Shown: piece after piece, positions 47,870-60,905 of the stretch
Position numbering within the stretch: position 1 is the stretch's first letter
How the letters are laid out: each line of letters starts with the position of its first letter
Assembly: GCF_027409185.1 (NCBI RefSeq)
Contig: NC_084463.1
Span: forward strand, 69,797,852 to 69,861,851
DNA from: Cynocephalus volans
Taxonomy: Eukaryota; Chordata; Mammalia; Dermoptera; Cynocephalidae
Reading direction: 5' to 3'
Length of the DNA stretch: 64,000 bases
Translations under genes and position numbers: made by a program
Notes under the pieces: model-generated
What the model was told of the DNA's origin: nothing
Databases searched by the model: none
The model's input: only the letters and a program-made list of their open reading frames with translations

Positions 47870-48420
47870 CTCTTTCTGCATTCTTCCCATGTCCACTCCT
47901 GCCCCTAATTTATTCTTCAAACAATAGCCTGAGTGATCTTGGACTAAAATACAAAATTCTTAACAGGTTCTCCTGACCTCTGATACTTCCTTTTACATCC
48001 TTTGTGTTTTCTGAAACATACTCAGCCAAGCAGTGTCTAAACTCAGGGCCTCCACAAACTCACATATAGTTCCCTCTGCTTGAAATTGCCTTTCACCGTC
48101 CATTGGGCTCACTCATATTCCTCCATGAGCTAGTATCTTAAGAGGTCCTTCCTCACAGAGGACTTCTCTCACCCGCAGTCTGAACTGGGTGCCCTGTTAT
48201 TTACTGACATTAAAATGAGATTTCTTTCCTCCTTCAATACACTTGTCACAATTTGTAATTATATATCAGCCAATTTTTTGTTTGTTTGTTTAACCTGTCC
48301 TCCTCTTAAACTGTAAGCTCCATTAGGTAAGAGTCATACCTACGTTATTCTCACATGCACAGTACCTACCAGAGTATATGAAACAGAACAGAAATACTTA
48401 TGGAATGGGAAAAACTCCCA
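47870..48420 (+). repeat. LINE2 3'-end fragment
   Basis: Contains cctcttaaactgtaagctcc, attaggtaagagtcatacct and upstream L2-like text (ggtccttcctcacagaggac). Confidence 0.5.
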
Positions 48421-49892
48421 ACTAAGGTGAATGTTCCCAAAAAGTATGTAGATCCACCCTGTTAGCTATAGTGGAGATTAGGCTAGGTAGAAAAGAAATC
48501 AAATCATTTATAGATAAGAATTTAAATATCTTTTATGACTCCAGTTTGAAGTGTTTTATCTTCACATCAAGATACCAGAAGCACATTATTTGATACGTAT
48601 TCTCCATGATGCTTTTAGAAGTATTAAATATTAATCAGGACTGGTAGAATAAGGAAAAGAGTTGTGATCTGAGAAATTTATTTAACTTCTCTTCTAGCCT
48701 ATTTGAACACAAGAAAATCTTTTGGATAATGACATTTGCACCCTCCAGAATGGATTTTCAAAAGCAAAGCTTGAAACATTAATTTCCATTCAAATCACCA
48801 GATGACCCTTTAAATCAATCCTACATCAGCAGGGTTAGATGCTGATGACATGCAGACCATTTTCTGACTCTTGACCTACACAATGATATCGTATAAGTGA
48901 TACCTGCCTTTTAGGGTGTATAAAACCTATCATCTTGGACATGGCAGCTATGAAATCTCATGAAAGACTCAGAAATATTTTCAATTTCTAATTTCTCTTA
49001 GAATATAGTAGAACCTGTTATAATAATCTCAACTTTATTGTATTACACCTGGCTTCAGAAATAGAACAAATCAACCCATGACCCAGACCATAACCCATTA
49101 CCCTCATGACAAAAATTGTATATATATATATCCTGTGCATAAAGTGGGTACTACGTGTATTCCTTAGCTACAGTTCTTTTTATTTTTATTTTATCAAACT
49201 AAGAAAAAAAAAATAGTTGCCACACCCACATTCCCTGGTGTGGTAAAATTATTTCATGAGGGAAAAGGGAATGAATACTTTCTAAGGACATCCCACTCCA
49301 AAAAAGGGGCAAGGAAGGAAGCCAACCTAATTATATGTAGTCTGTTCTAATCTCACAAATTAGATACATGGATTTGTTTCCCATTGTGAGGGGAGAACAG
49401 AAGGAAAGGAAGAAAGACAGAAGTATCTGTCCTAGTGCTCTCCCTTTCTTGTTAGTGGAGTAAATGCCTCCTTTGTGGGTCAAGTTAGAAATTTGGGAAG
49501 AATGAGACTGTGGATCTAGTGAACCACTTTCTTCTCTTTTCCTAGCTGTCTCTTACTCCTCAGTTTACAATTTAAATGCCTCTTTCTATTACAAGCTTCC
49601 CTGACTACACAGGTAAGTCTATGTCTCTTTAACTAAATCCGTGGATTACAAACCCCTTCCATTTAAAAAGAAATTAAATGAGGAAAAGGTAACTTTTAAA
49701 ATGTAAAGGATTTCAAATTGAATGAAGGAGGAGAAAAAAATGTATAACACCTTATACCCAGAGTTGAGCAAATTTAATTAAAGAGTACCATTTGAACATT
49801 TTTTTAAAAGTTTACAGTACTAAAGGAAAATATAAAGAAGCAAAAAAGCAATGCAAGCAATTTTTGTTATATACACGAAAGTAAGTATATGC

Positions 49893-49943
49893 GCACGCGC
49901 ACACACACACAAACACACCCACCCACCCACACACACGCACACA
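49893..49943. repeat. Interrupted (CA)n/(CCCA)n repeat
   Basis: CA-rich tract with CACC and CG interruptions, immediately after the CG-containing gcgcacgcgc. Confidence 0.85.
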
Positions 49944-50184
49944 AAGCAAGATATCCTGGCTAAAGTGAATACTAAGAAAAGCAAATAAGTCTTCCATCCA
50001 TTTTTAAGCAACATGATGCATATTCACAATAATTCTTGTTTTTCATCCCAGTTATTAATGCTTTGAAAATAGCTATGTTTGGGCCTCAACCATGACCAGG
50101 CTTTTTCTGTTGCAGGAAAGTCATGGTCTGAACAGCCTTCACTTCCTCTCATGGTCCAGCACCACTTCTGTGTGTGTGTATTTG

Positions 50185-50800
50185 TGTGCATGTGTGTTAA
50201 AATTCACATAACATAAAATTCATTTTTTGTTCATTATAAAGTGTACAATTCAGTGGCTTTTAGTTTATTCACAGTGTTGGGAAACCACAACTAACTTCCA
50301 ATTTCAAAACATTCTCATCACTCTAAAATGAAGCCCCTTGCCCATTAAGAAGTCACAGCACATTTCTCTTTCCCCCTAGCTCTTGGCCACTAATCTTTTT
50401 TCCGTCTCTATGAAGTTGCCTGTTCTGGACATTTTATACAATATGTAGCCTTTCGTGTCTGGCTTATTTTATTTAGCATAAAATTTCTGAGGTTCATTCA
50501 TTTTGTAGCATGTATCAGTACTTCATTCCTTTTTTATGACCAAATAATATTTCTTTGTATGGATATATTTACCACTATTTGTTCATGAACTGATGGCCAT
50601 TTGAGTTGTTTCTACTCTTTGCCTTTTATGAATAAGGCTGCTATGAAAATTCATGTACAAATGTTTGTTTCATTTGGACTTAACTTTTCCAAATTGAATA
50701 TATGTGTACAACTCTCTTGGAAATACTTAGAGGTGGAAATGTTGGGTCATATGGTAATACTATGTTTAATTTTTTTGATTAGTCCATTGCTTGCTCCAAT
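50185..50800 (-). mobile_element. Old L1 3'-end fragment
   Basis: Antisense old L1 text: aaaattcacataacataaaa, tacaattcagtggcttttag, gttgcctgttctggacattt and gtcatatggtaatactatgt. Confidence 0.65.
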
Positions 50801-53407
50801 TGTTATCACTTGCCCCAGGTAGCATCAACTATTACATTTTCCTTTAAATGTTTTCAATAGATGCCACTGGGCAGCCTCCTCAACTCTGGGACAGTTTCGA
50901 GTTAGGCAAAATAAAGACAAGCTCTTTGAGCCAGGTCTTCAGGAAGCCTTCAGACAGGTCAAAATGAACAAAAACAATTCTTTAAAAATGAGGTCCACTC
51001 TGCACCCTCTGGTACTAGGTAATGCAGGCTGGTTTCTTAAGGCCACCACCAAGGAAGGGAGCAGGGGATGGGACCGAGGTAAGATAAAAAGGCACAAAAC
51101 TCTCTTACTGAGATTCAGCTGTTTACTGGTTTTTGGTTTGTTTTGTTTTGTTTCTTGATTAAACATTCCCCTGGTTGCTGTAAGCTTTTGACTAATCTCC
51201 AGAATTTCAAAAAAGTTCTTTCTGGCAGGTTTTTTTTTTTTTTTTTCTCCAGTTTATTCATTATTTTTTAAGGGTAACAGACTTTTGGAGTTCTCTACTG
51301 TGTCATTTTTGGTAGGTCAACTCTCTATACATACTTCTGTATCTTCTTATGGATCTTTAATTCTATTAAAATAAAATGTAAAAAACCAGCAACTGGATTT
51401 TTCATATATATATACATATAGATACATATTGATTAATTACTGAATGAACAAAGGGTAATAAGAATCAAATACTAACAATTAAGAAGAAACTACTATTTTA
51501 AAATTACTTATTTCTGCATCCTTCCAACAGTCAAAATGATAAACTACAAATATTTCTTTCCCTTTCTGGAAAAATTTGGTATGGTATGGTTGTACAAATA
51601 CTAATAATTTTTGTTAATTTAACGTGGATTTATTCTATTCCTTCCTCAATATTATGAGACAGGAGGTATCAGTTGCTATCTTCAAAGTAGGTGAGCAGAG
51701 ACTCAATCCAGAGTGCAAAAATATAGTTTTTTTTCATCTCTGCTGACGGCAATAAAAAATGTAGGGTATACCTTTTTAAAGATAAAAATAGATCATTTGA
51801 ACACAGCAGTTAAGTCAGCTGCCTATCAGTATGTTTCTATTTTATTTCCTTTGATATAGTGTTGTTTTCTGTATTTGTATGAGAAATATTTGAATTGCAG
51901 TTGCTTTAAAGAGGCATTAATTTCAAGTGGGTAGTAAGTGCTGATTCTGCAATTATTGCTAATTGGAGAATTTGCAACTTGCCTGAAGTGTAGAGAGCCT
52001 CATGATTTTGTCATTATTCCATTCTCCTTTCAGCTTCAAATTTGTGGCATGAAAAATAAACTACACTAAAATTAAACTTTGAAATACAATCTTTCTATGT
52101 TTTAAAGTACAGCTGGTGCAAGCTCAATAGTAAGCTCTCACATCTAAATAACCCCTCTTGCCAGTTAGTCAGAATTATGTAAAGGTTATTTGTGGTACTA
52201 AATTTTACTTCCCTAAAACAAACAAAAGAAAAACAGTTTTCACATTCACTATGAATTTAAAATATGCATTTGAAAATTAAATCACAATACATATTTTATC
52301 ATATTTTATGTATCACATATATATTTTATTATTACTTTATTATCAACTTGTATTTTATTTCTGAGATTTTCTACTTATTATCTAAAGTATTATCCACTCA
52401 TATAAAATACAGCCAGACAAAATGGCTAACTCAAATTCAAATGCCATTCAATCTCTCACTTTAGAAAATATCTTTCTTTAATCTCCAATCTTTTTGCAGA
52501 AGTAAATGTGTTAATAATTAAATAAGTCATTTTAATATTAATTTTACTTATTCAGAGAACTGTATTAGACATTGTAATTTAATGGAAGATTTATATACAA
52601 AAATACATGAAATTTAAAGTAAAAATGAAATTTCATAAGTGAAGGCGCTATGTTAACACCAGGTCAGGGCTCTTTGTTTTTGTTTTGCTTTGTTTTAAAA
52701 TATTTCCCTCTCTTGTATATCCCCCATGACTGGCATTTGATAGACATTTAAAACACATTCATGTAATGAATGAGGTGCCATGGTGGGAACAGTTAATTGT
52801 ATGCATTTTGATTCCTAAAAGACTATCGGGTAAAGGTTTTATTTCCCCACTGTTTATAAAATGAGATTTTACTCTCAAACAAAGTGTGAAGGCTGATCAA
52901 TAATAAGGGGAAAGAGCCGTACTTCTACAATCACAAATAAGGACACTGAGCATTAGAAAACATGAACGCAATGTGATTTGTTCATGGGGATTGCAGAAAG
53001 AAACAGAAGTTTTTGAAAATAGCATGTCATCCTTTTACTTTTCCCTTATTTTCTATTTAATTAGAGCCAGATGACCTTTGTGCAACTCTTGTTTAAGTCT
53101 CTTGTGTAACCAGAGCTTCTCATCTGCTGTTGACATCTTCTATGATCACATTTTTTCCACCTTAAAAATTTCAAACTCCTGCACAATAGCACCGTTCAAT
53201 AACTTGTTGCAATTGATATCCTTTATTTTCTGATGTCTCACTTATTTCTAAAGCTACTGTAGTCTGACTCCTCTCACAACTACAGGAAATGTTCTTGCCA
53301 GGATCACGAACTATTCATAAACCAAAGTAAAATTTTTGTTTATTTAACTTTTCTCAAGCAAATATCATGACAGACTTTTCCCTCCTATACTCTTTGTATT
53401 CTGAGGC

Positions 53408-55553
53408 AATTCTTTTTTTTATAGTACTTTTTTATTCATTACTAATATTCATAAGATACAAAGCCAATTGTCGCCACTTGTGCCCAAGATGTGATGGCCA
53501 GATCCATACTGGCAGCATGCACATTACCACAAATTGTGGTTACTCTGTGTCCCCCACCCCATTATCCCCAACCTCCCTCCCCATCCTCCTATCCCCCTCC
53601 CTCTGCTTTGTAGCTCAAGGAATGTTCTCTCTCTCTGCAAAAACAACACACCACCGTGGTCTTTCTTTCCTTCTTTCTTTCTCTCTTAGCTTCCACATAT
53701 GAGTGAGCACATGTGGTATTTATCCCTCTGTGCTTTTCTTATTTCCCTCAACATAAGTTTCTCCAAGCTCATCCATGTTGTTGCAAATGAGAGTATTTCA
53801 TTCTTTTTTATGGCAGAGTAGTATTCCATGGTGTATATATACCACAGTTTCCTTATCTAAACATTCATCGATGGATGTTTAGGTTGGTTCCATATCTTGG
53901 CTATTGTAAACCGAGCTGCGGTGAATATGGGATTGCAGGTATCCCTTCAACATGATGATTTCCATTCCTCTGGGTATATACCCAGAAGTGGGATTGCTGG
54001 ATCATATGGAGGATCTATCTGTAGTTGTTTGAGAAACCTCCATACTGTTTTCCATAGTGGTTGTACTAATTTACAGTCTCACCAACAGTGTGAGAGTGTT
54101 CCCTTCTCTCCACACCCTCACTAGCACTTGTCATTCACTGTCCCATTGTTTATAGCCAGTCTAACTGGGGTGAGGTGGCATCTCAATGTAATTTTAATTT
54201 ACATTTCCCTGATGACTAGTGATGTTGAGTATTTTTTCAAGTAATTTTTGACCATTTGTATGTCTTCTTTTGAAAAATGTCTATTCAGCTCCTTTGCCAA
54301 TTTTTTAATTGGGTTATTTGGTTTTTTACTATATAATTGTTTGAGTTCTGTATATATTCTGGATATTAATCCCCTGTTGGATGCAAAGTTAGCAAAAATG
54401 TTCTCCCATTCTGTAGGTTGTATTTTCACTCTGTTGATTATTTCCTTGCTGTGCAGAAGATTTTTAGTTTGATATAGTCCCATTTGTTTATTTTTTTCTT
54501 TTGCTGCTTGTGCTTTTGGGCTCATGTTCATAAACTCTGTGCCCAGACTTCGTTGCTGAAGTGTTTCACCTATATTTTCCCTTAGTAATTTTACAGTTTC
54601 AGGTCTTATACTTAAGTCTTTAATCCATTTTGAGTTGATTTTAGTATATGGTGAGAGATGCATGTCTAGTTTCATTCTTCTGCATACAGATATCCAATTT
54701 TCCCAACACCACTTATTGAAGAGGAGGTCTTTTCCCCAATGTATATTTTTGTTGCCACAGTCAAATATCAGATGGCTGTAAGCTTGAGGGATGTTTTCTG
54801 GGTTCTCTATTCTGCTACATTGGACTGTCTATTTTTATGCCAGTGCCATGCTGTTTCAGTTACTATAGCTTTGTAGTATAATTTGAAGTCAGGTAATATT
54901 ATGCCTCCAGCTTTATTTTTATTTATTTTTTTATTTATTTTTATTTTTATTTTTTTTTTTGCTTAGGATTGCTTTGACTATTCAGGGTCTTTTGTTGTTC
55001 CATATGAATGTTAAGATTTTTTTTTCTATTTCTGTGAAGAATGTCATTGGTATTTTGATGGGGATTGCATTGAATCTGTAGATTGCTTCAGGTAGTATAG
55101 ACTTTTTCACATTGTTATTCCTTCTAATCCAAGAGCATGGGATGTCTTTCCATCTTTTTGTGTCTTATTTAATTTCTCTCAATAGTGGTTTGTAGTTCTT
55201 ATTATAGAGATCTTTCACCTCTTTCATTAAATTAATTCCTAAGTATTTATTTTGTGTGTGACTATTATAAATGGGCTTACATTCTTGATTTCTCTTTCTG
55301 TTCATTATTGGAGAATATAAATGCAACTGATTTGGGAGCATTTATTTTTTATCCTGCAATGTTACTTAAATTATTAATCAGCTCTAGGAGTTTTTTGATA
55401 GAGTCTTTAGGTTTTTCTATATATAGTATCATGTCATCGGCAAATAGGGACTGTTTGACTTCGTCTTTTCCAATCTGGGTGCCTTTTATTTCTTTCTCCT
55501 GCCTGATTTCTCCAGTACTATGTTAAATAGAAGTGGTGAGGCACTTCTTCCAT
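53408..55553 (-). mobile_element. L1 3' half, antisense, ORF2 C-terminal region
   Basis: The antisense tail and 3'UTR (53408-53700) are followed by ORF2. The minus frame 54199-54675 (158 aa) encodes the L1 ORF2 C-terminal region (ENIFANFASNRGLISRIYTE). Its 5' end is truncated at about 55553. No full ORF2 remains. Confidence 0.85.
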
Positions 55554-55997
55554 GCATTTCCCAAAGGCAGGCTCTTCTTCAACTCACTGTATATTTGGCA
55601 TTCTCAATTCCTCGTTTCTAGGCTCACTTATCTTGCTTTACATGCTTTACTTAGAATATGTTAGTAATTTCTAAAGATTAAATGTCTATGTACATGGATG
55701 TGACTCCAAAATCTATGTTTTCTGAGATCTTGACCCATAAATCCAACCCTCATTCAACCTCACTATGGTATCTATTACAAAAGCAACAAGCTGAACTGTG
55801 ATGTCAACCTATTCCTATGCAGCAAGTCTGCTGTGCATCTTGCTTTCTCTTTGCAGTGAATGGACCAGCATCAAGCTCATTGTCAAAGCCAGAAACAAGG
55901 ATTCCTCCTTGTCTTCTCCCTCTTTCTCTCTATCTATATATCAAGTCAATCCCCAAATCCTATATCTCTCAAAACTGTCCATTATTTTCATTTTCTT

Positions 55998-58554
55998 TTA
56001 AATTTTTTTTCAGCTTTATTGAGGTATAATTGACAAGTAAAAATTGCATGTACTTATGGTATACAATATGATGGTATACAATCTGTGAAATGATTACTAG
56101 AATCAAGCTAATTAATATATTCATTATCTAACATAATTACCATTGTGTGTGTGTGTGTGTGTGGTGAGAACATTTAAGATCTACTCTTTCAGCAAATTTC
56201 AAATATGCAATACAGTAATATTAACTATAATCACCATGTTGTACATTAGATCTCTAGGATATATTCATTATGCATAACTGAAACTTTGTACTCTGATCAA
56301 CCTCACCTTATTGCCCCTTCCCCCATCCCCTAAAAACTACTACTCTCTGCTTCTATGGGTTTGACTTTTTTTGATTCTACATAGAAGTGAAATCATGCAG
56401 TGTTTGTCTTTCTGTGCCTGGCTTATTTCACTAAGCATATTTTATTTGGAGAATTAACATGGATGACTCTCCAGGCTTATCCATGCTGTCACAAATGACA
56501 GGATTATTTTCTTTTCATAAGACTGAATAATATTTCATTGTGTGTGTATATGTGTGTGTGTGTGTGTATGTGTGTGTAGATATAGATATCCACACACACA
56601 TACACACACACACACATTTCCTATATCCATTCATCCCTCGATAGACACTTAGCCTGATTCCAAATCTTGGATATTGCAAACAATGCTGTAAGGAGCATGG
56701 GAATGCAGATATTTCTTTGACATGCTGATTTAATTTACTTTGGATATATATAGCCAGAGTGGTATTGCTGGATTACATGATAGTTCTATTTTAATTTTTT
56801 GAGAAACTTTTATACTGTCTTGCATAATGGCTATATTAATTTGCATTTCCACGAACAGTGTACAAGATTTGCCTTTTCTCCACATCTTTGCCAGCAATTG
56901 TTATCTTTTGTTTTTTGATAATAGCCATTCTAAGATGTGAGGCAATACCTCATTGTGGTTTTGATCAGCATTTCCCTTATGATTAGTGATGCTGAGCATT
57001 TTTTAATATACATACGGTCATTTGTATGTCTTCTTTTGAAAAATGTCTATTCTGGTCCTTTGCTCAATTTTTAATCAGTTTATTAGTTTTCTTGCTATTA
57101 AATGTTTTGCGTTCCTAACATATTTTGGATATTAATTCTTCATCAGCTGTATGGTTTGCAAATATTTTCCCTAATTTTATAGATTGTCACTCTTCACATT
57201 GTTAATTGTTTACTTTGCTATGCTGAAGCTTTTTTTATTCTAATGTAATCCTTTTTGTTTATTTTCACTTTTGCTGCCTATGGATTTTGGTGTCATATCC
57301 AAAAAGTCATGGCTCACACCAGTGTCATGAAGCTTTTTCTCTATGTTTTATTCCAGGAGTTTTGCAGTTTCAGGTTTTATAATTAGGGCCATATTCATTT
57401 TGAGCTGATTTTTGTAAATGATATGTGATGAGGATCCAAATTCATTCTTCTGCATGTGGATATACAGGTTTTCCAACACCATTTACTAAAGAGCCTATCC
57501 TATCCTCATTGTGTGGCACATTTGTTGCAGATCAATTTACTGTAAATGCATGGATTTATTTCTGGGCTTTCTGTTTTGTTCCATTGGTCTATATGACTAT
57601 TTGTATGAGCACACCATAGTGTTTGGATCACTTTGTCTTTGTAATATATTTTGAAATCAGGTAGTGTGATGCCTCCAGCTCTGTTCTTCTTGCCATTTTT
57701 ATTAGCCTATTGTGGTTGAATTTTGTCAAATACTTTATCTGTGTCTATTAAAATGATCATATAATCTTTGTCCTTCATTCTGTTCATGTGGTATGTCACA
57801 TTTATTGATTTGTGTATATTGAACCATCCTTGTATCTCAGGAATAAATCTCACTTGATCATGAGGTATGATCTTTTTAATATGCTGTTGAATTTAGTTTG
57901 CTAGTATTTTGTTGAGGATTTTTGCATCTATGTTCCTCAGGAATACTAGCCTATAATTTTCTTTTTTTTTTAGTGCCATTGTCAGATTTTGGAATCAGGA
58001 TAATACCATGAAATGAGTTTGAAAATTTTGCCTCTTCTATTTCGCTGGAAGAGTTTGAAAATAATTGATATTAATTCTCCATTAAACGTTTGGTAGAATT
58101 TACCAAAGTAAATTCAAAGGAAGACATCAGGTCCTGGGATTTTCCTTGATGGGAAATTATTGTTTACTGATTCAACTTTTTTGAATTGGTCAGTTATTGG
58201 TTTGTTCAAATTTTCTATTTATTTTTGACTCTGTAGGTTGTATGTTTCTAGAAATTTATCCATTTTATGCAGGTTATCCAATTTATCAACATATAATTGT
58301 TCATTGTAATCTCTTATCGTTCTTTGCATTTCTGTGGTATCAGTTATAATGACTCTTCTCTCATTTTTCATTTTATTTATTTGGGTCTTCTCTTTTTTTT
58401 TTTTTAGTCTACTAAATGTTTATCAATTTTAGCTTTCAAAAATCAGCTCTTAGTTCTGTTGTTTTCATACTGTTTTTCTAGTCTCTATTTTATTTATTTA
58501 GGCTCTGATCTGTGTTATTTTGTTTTTCTGCTAATTTTGGACTTAGTTCCTCTT
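55998..58554 (-). mobile_element. Older L1 3' half, antisense
   Basis: Begins with tttttttcagctttattgag and the antisense L1M 3' end, then diverged ORF2 text to about 58554. It contains TG repeats at 56144-56163 and 56539-56577. It is more decayed than its two L1 neighbours. Confidence 0.75.
56144..56163. repeat. (TG)n microsatellite inside L1
   Basis: About ten TG units. Confidence 0.85.
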
Positions 58555-58556
58555 TT

Positions 58557-60905
58557 TCTTAGTGTATGGTCAGAAACGCATATCTAGTTTCATTCTTCTG
58601 TGTATGGATATCCAGTTTTTCCAGCTCCACTTGTTGAAGAGGCAGTCTTTTCCCCAATGTAGATTTTTGTTGCCTTTGTCCAATATCAGATGGCTGTAAG
58701 CCTGAGGGTTGATTTCTGGGTTCTCAATTCTACTCCACTAGTCCTAATGTCTATTTTTATACCAGTACCATGCTGTTTTGGTTACTATAGCTTTGCCGTT
58801 TAGGTTACTATAGCTTTGTAGTATAATTTGAAGTGAGGTAGTGTTATGCCTCTGGCTTTATTATTTATTTATTTATTTATTTTTTGCTCAGGATTACTTT
58901 AGCTATTTGGAATCTTTTGTTCCATATGAAAAACAAGATTGTTTTTTCCATTTCTGTGAAGGATGTCATTGGTATTTTGATGGGGATTGCACTGAATCTG
59001 TAGATTGCTTTGGGTAGTATAGACATTTTCACATTTCCAATCCAAGAGCATGGAATATCTTTCCATTTTTTTATGTCTTTTTAAATTTCTTTCAGAAGTG
59101 GTTTGTAGTTCTCATTGTAAATGTCTTTCAATCCTTGGTTAAATTGATCCCTAGGTATTTTAATTTTTTTTTTGTGACAGTTGTAAATGGGCTTTCTTTA
59201 TTTGTCTGTATGTTAATTCTTTTTTGAGAATATAAATGCAACTGATTTGGGGGCATTTATTTTGTATCCCACAGCATTATTGAAGTTATTAACCACCTCT
59301 AGGAATTTTTTGATAGAGTCTTTAGGTTTTCCTAGGTATAGTATCATGTCATCTGCAAACAGGGACTGTTTGACTTCATCTTTTCCAATCTGGATTCCCT
59401 TCATTTCTTTCACCTGCCTGATTGCTCTTGTTAGTACCTCTAGTATTCTGTTAAGTAGAAGTGGTAATAGTGGGCATCCTTGTCTTGTTCCTGTTCTTAA
59501 GGGAAAGGCCCTCAGTTTTTCCCCATTCAGAATGATACTGATGGTGGGCTTGTCATAAATGGCTTTTATTGTGTTGAGGTATTTTCCTTTTCTACCTAAT
59601 TTTTTGAGAGGCTATCATGAAGGGATGTTAAATTTTGTCAAATGCTTTTTCAGCATCTACTGAGATAATCATATGGTCTTTGTCCTTTAGTTTGTTGATG
59701 TGATGTATCACATTTATTTACTTTCGTATGTTGAACCATCCTTGCATCCCTGGGATGAATCTCACTTGACTATATTGTATAATTTTTTTAATATGTTGCT
59801 GCATTCTGACTGCTAATATTTTGTTGAGGATTTTTGCATCTAGGTTCATCAAGGATTTTGGCCTGTAATCTTCTTTTTTTTGTTGTTGTGTTTTTTTCTG
59901 GTTTTGGTATCAGAGTTATTTTTGGCCTCATAAAATGAGTTTGGGAGAGTAGTCTGTGTCAATTGTTTGGAATAGTTTGAGGATAATTGGTATTAGCTCC
60001 TCTTTAAAAGTTGGATAGAATTCAGCTGTAAAGCTACCCGGACCTGGACTTTTCTTTCTTGAAAGATTGCTAATTACTGCTTCAATCTCCTTGCTTGTTA
60101 ATGGTCTGTTCAGGTTTTCTATCTCTTCTTGGTTCAGTCTTGGTAACTTATATGTGTCTAAAAACTTATCCATATCTTCCAGGTTTTCATATTTGTTGTC
60201 ATACAGTTGTGTATAATAGTCTCTAATGACTTTTTGTACTTCTGCGGTATCAGTTGTAATGTCTCCCTTTTCATTTCTGATTTTTGTTATTTGGGTCTTC
60301 TCTCTTCCTTTTTTTTTTTTTTTCTTTTTGTTAACCTAGCTAATGGTTTGTCTATTTTATTTATTTTACATTGTGGTCTGAAAAGATACTTGGAATGATT
60401 TCATTTTTTTAAGTTTGCTGAGACTAGATTTGTGACCTAATCTGTGGTCTATTCTGGAGAAGGTTCTATGAGCTGTTGAGAAGAAAGTATAATATTTAGT
60501 TGTTGGGTGAAATGTTCTGTATATACCTGCCAGGTCCAGTTTGTTTAAGGTGTAGATTAAATCCTGTGTCTCTTTGTTAACTACTTGCCTGGAAGATCTG
60601 TCCCACACTGAGAGAGGGGGTGTTCAGATCACCCACTATTAATGTATTAGGTCCTATTTCTTTCCTTAAATCAAAGAGTGTTTGCTTTATATATCTGGGA
60701 GCTGCAGTATTGGGTGCATACATGTTTATGATTGTTACATCTTCTAGCTGGATAGATCCCTTTATCATTATATAGTGGCCTTCTTTGTCTCTTTTTATGT
60801 TTTTTTGGTTTAAAGTCTATTTTGTCCAATATAAGAATAGCTACTCCCCTCACATCTTTTGTTTCCAAAGAATATTCCTCTATCAATGTCCTGCAATTCA
60901 ATTTC
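58557..60905 (-). mobile_element. L1 ORF2 segment (endonuclease and RT), antisense, 3'-truncated
   Basis: Minus-strand fragments give endonuclease text (TLIVGDLNTPLS-like near 60640, SRIDHRLGH near 60440), RT text ([18 protein letters not shown] near 60050) and the RT active-site box [10 protein letters not shown] near 59340. Frames are broken, so it is inactive. It starts abruptly at 58557 without the L1 3' end. Confidence 0.85.

Larger units (their letters stand above)
38515..53407. other. Gene-free interval with old repeats
   Basis: No caspase exon or other gene is recognisable over 14.9 kb on either strand. Contents are L2 fragments (41660, 47870), an LTR-like stretch (47040), an old L1 3' end (50185), a CA-rich repeat (49893) and AT-rich unique DNA. 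The longest open frame (46203-46673, minus) has no recognisable domain. Confidence 0.6.
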
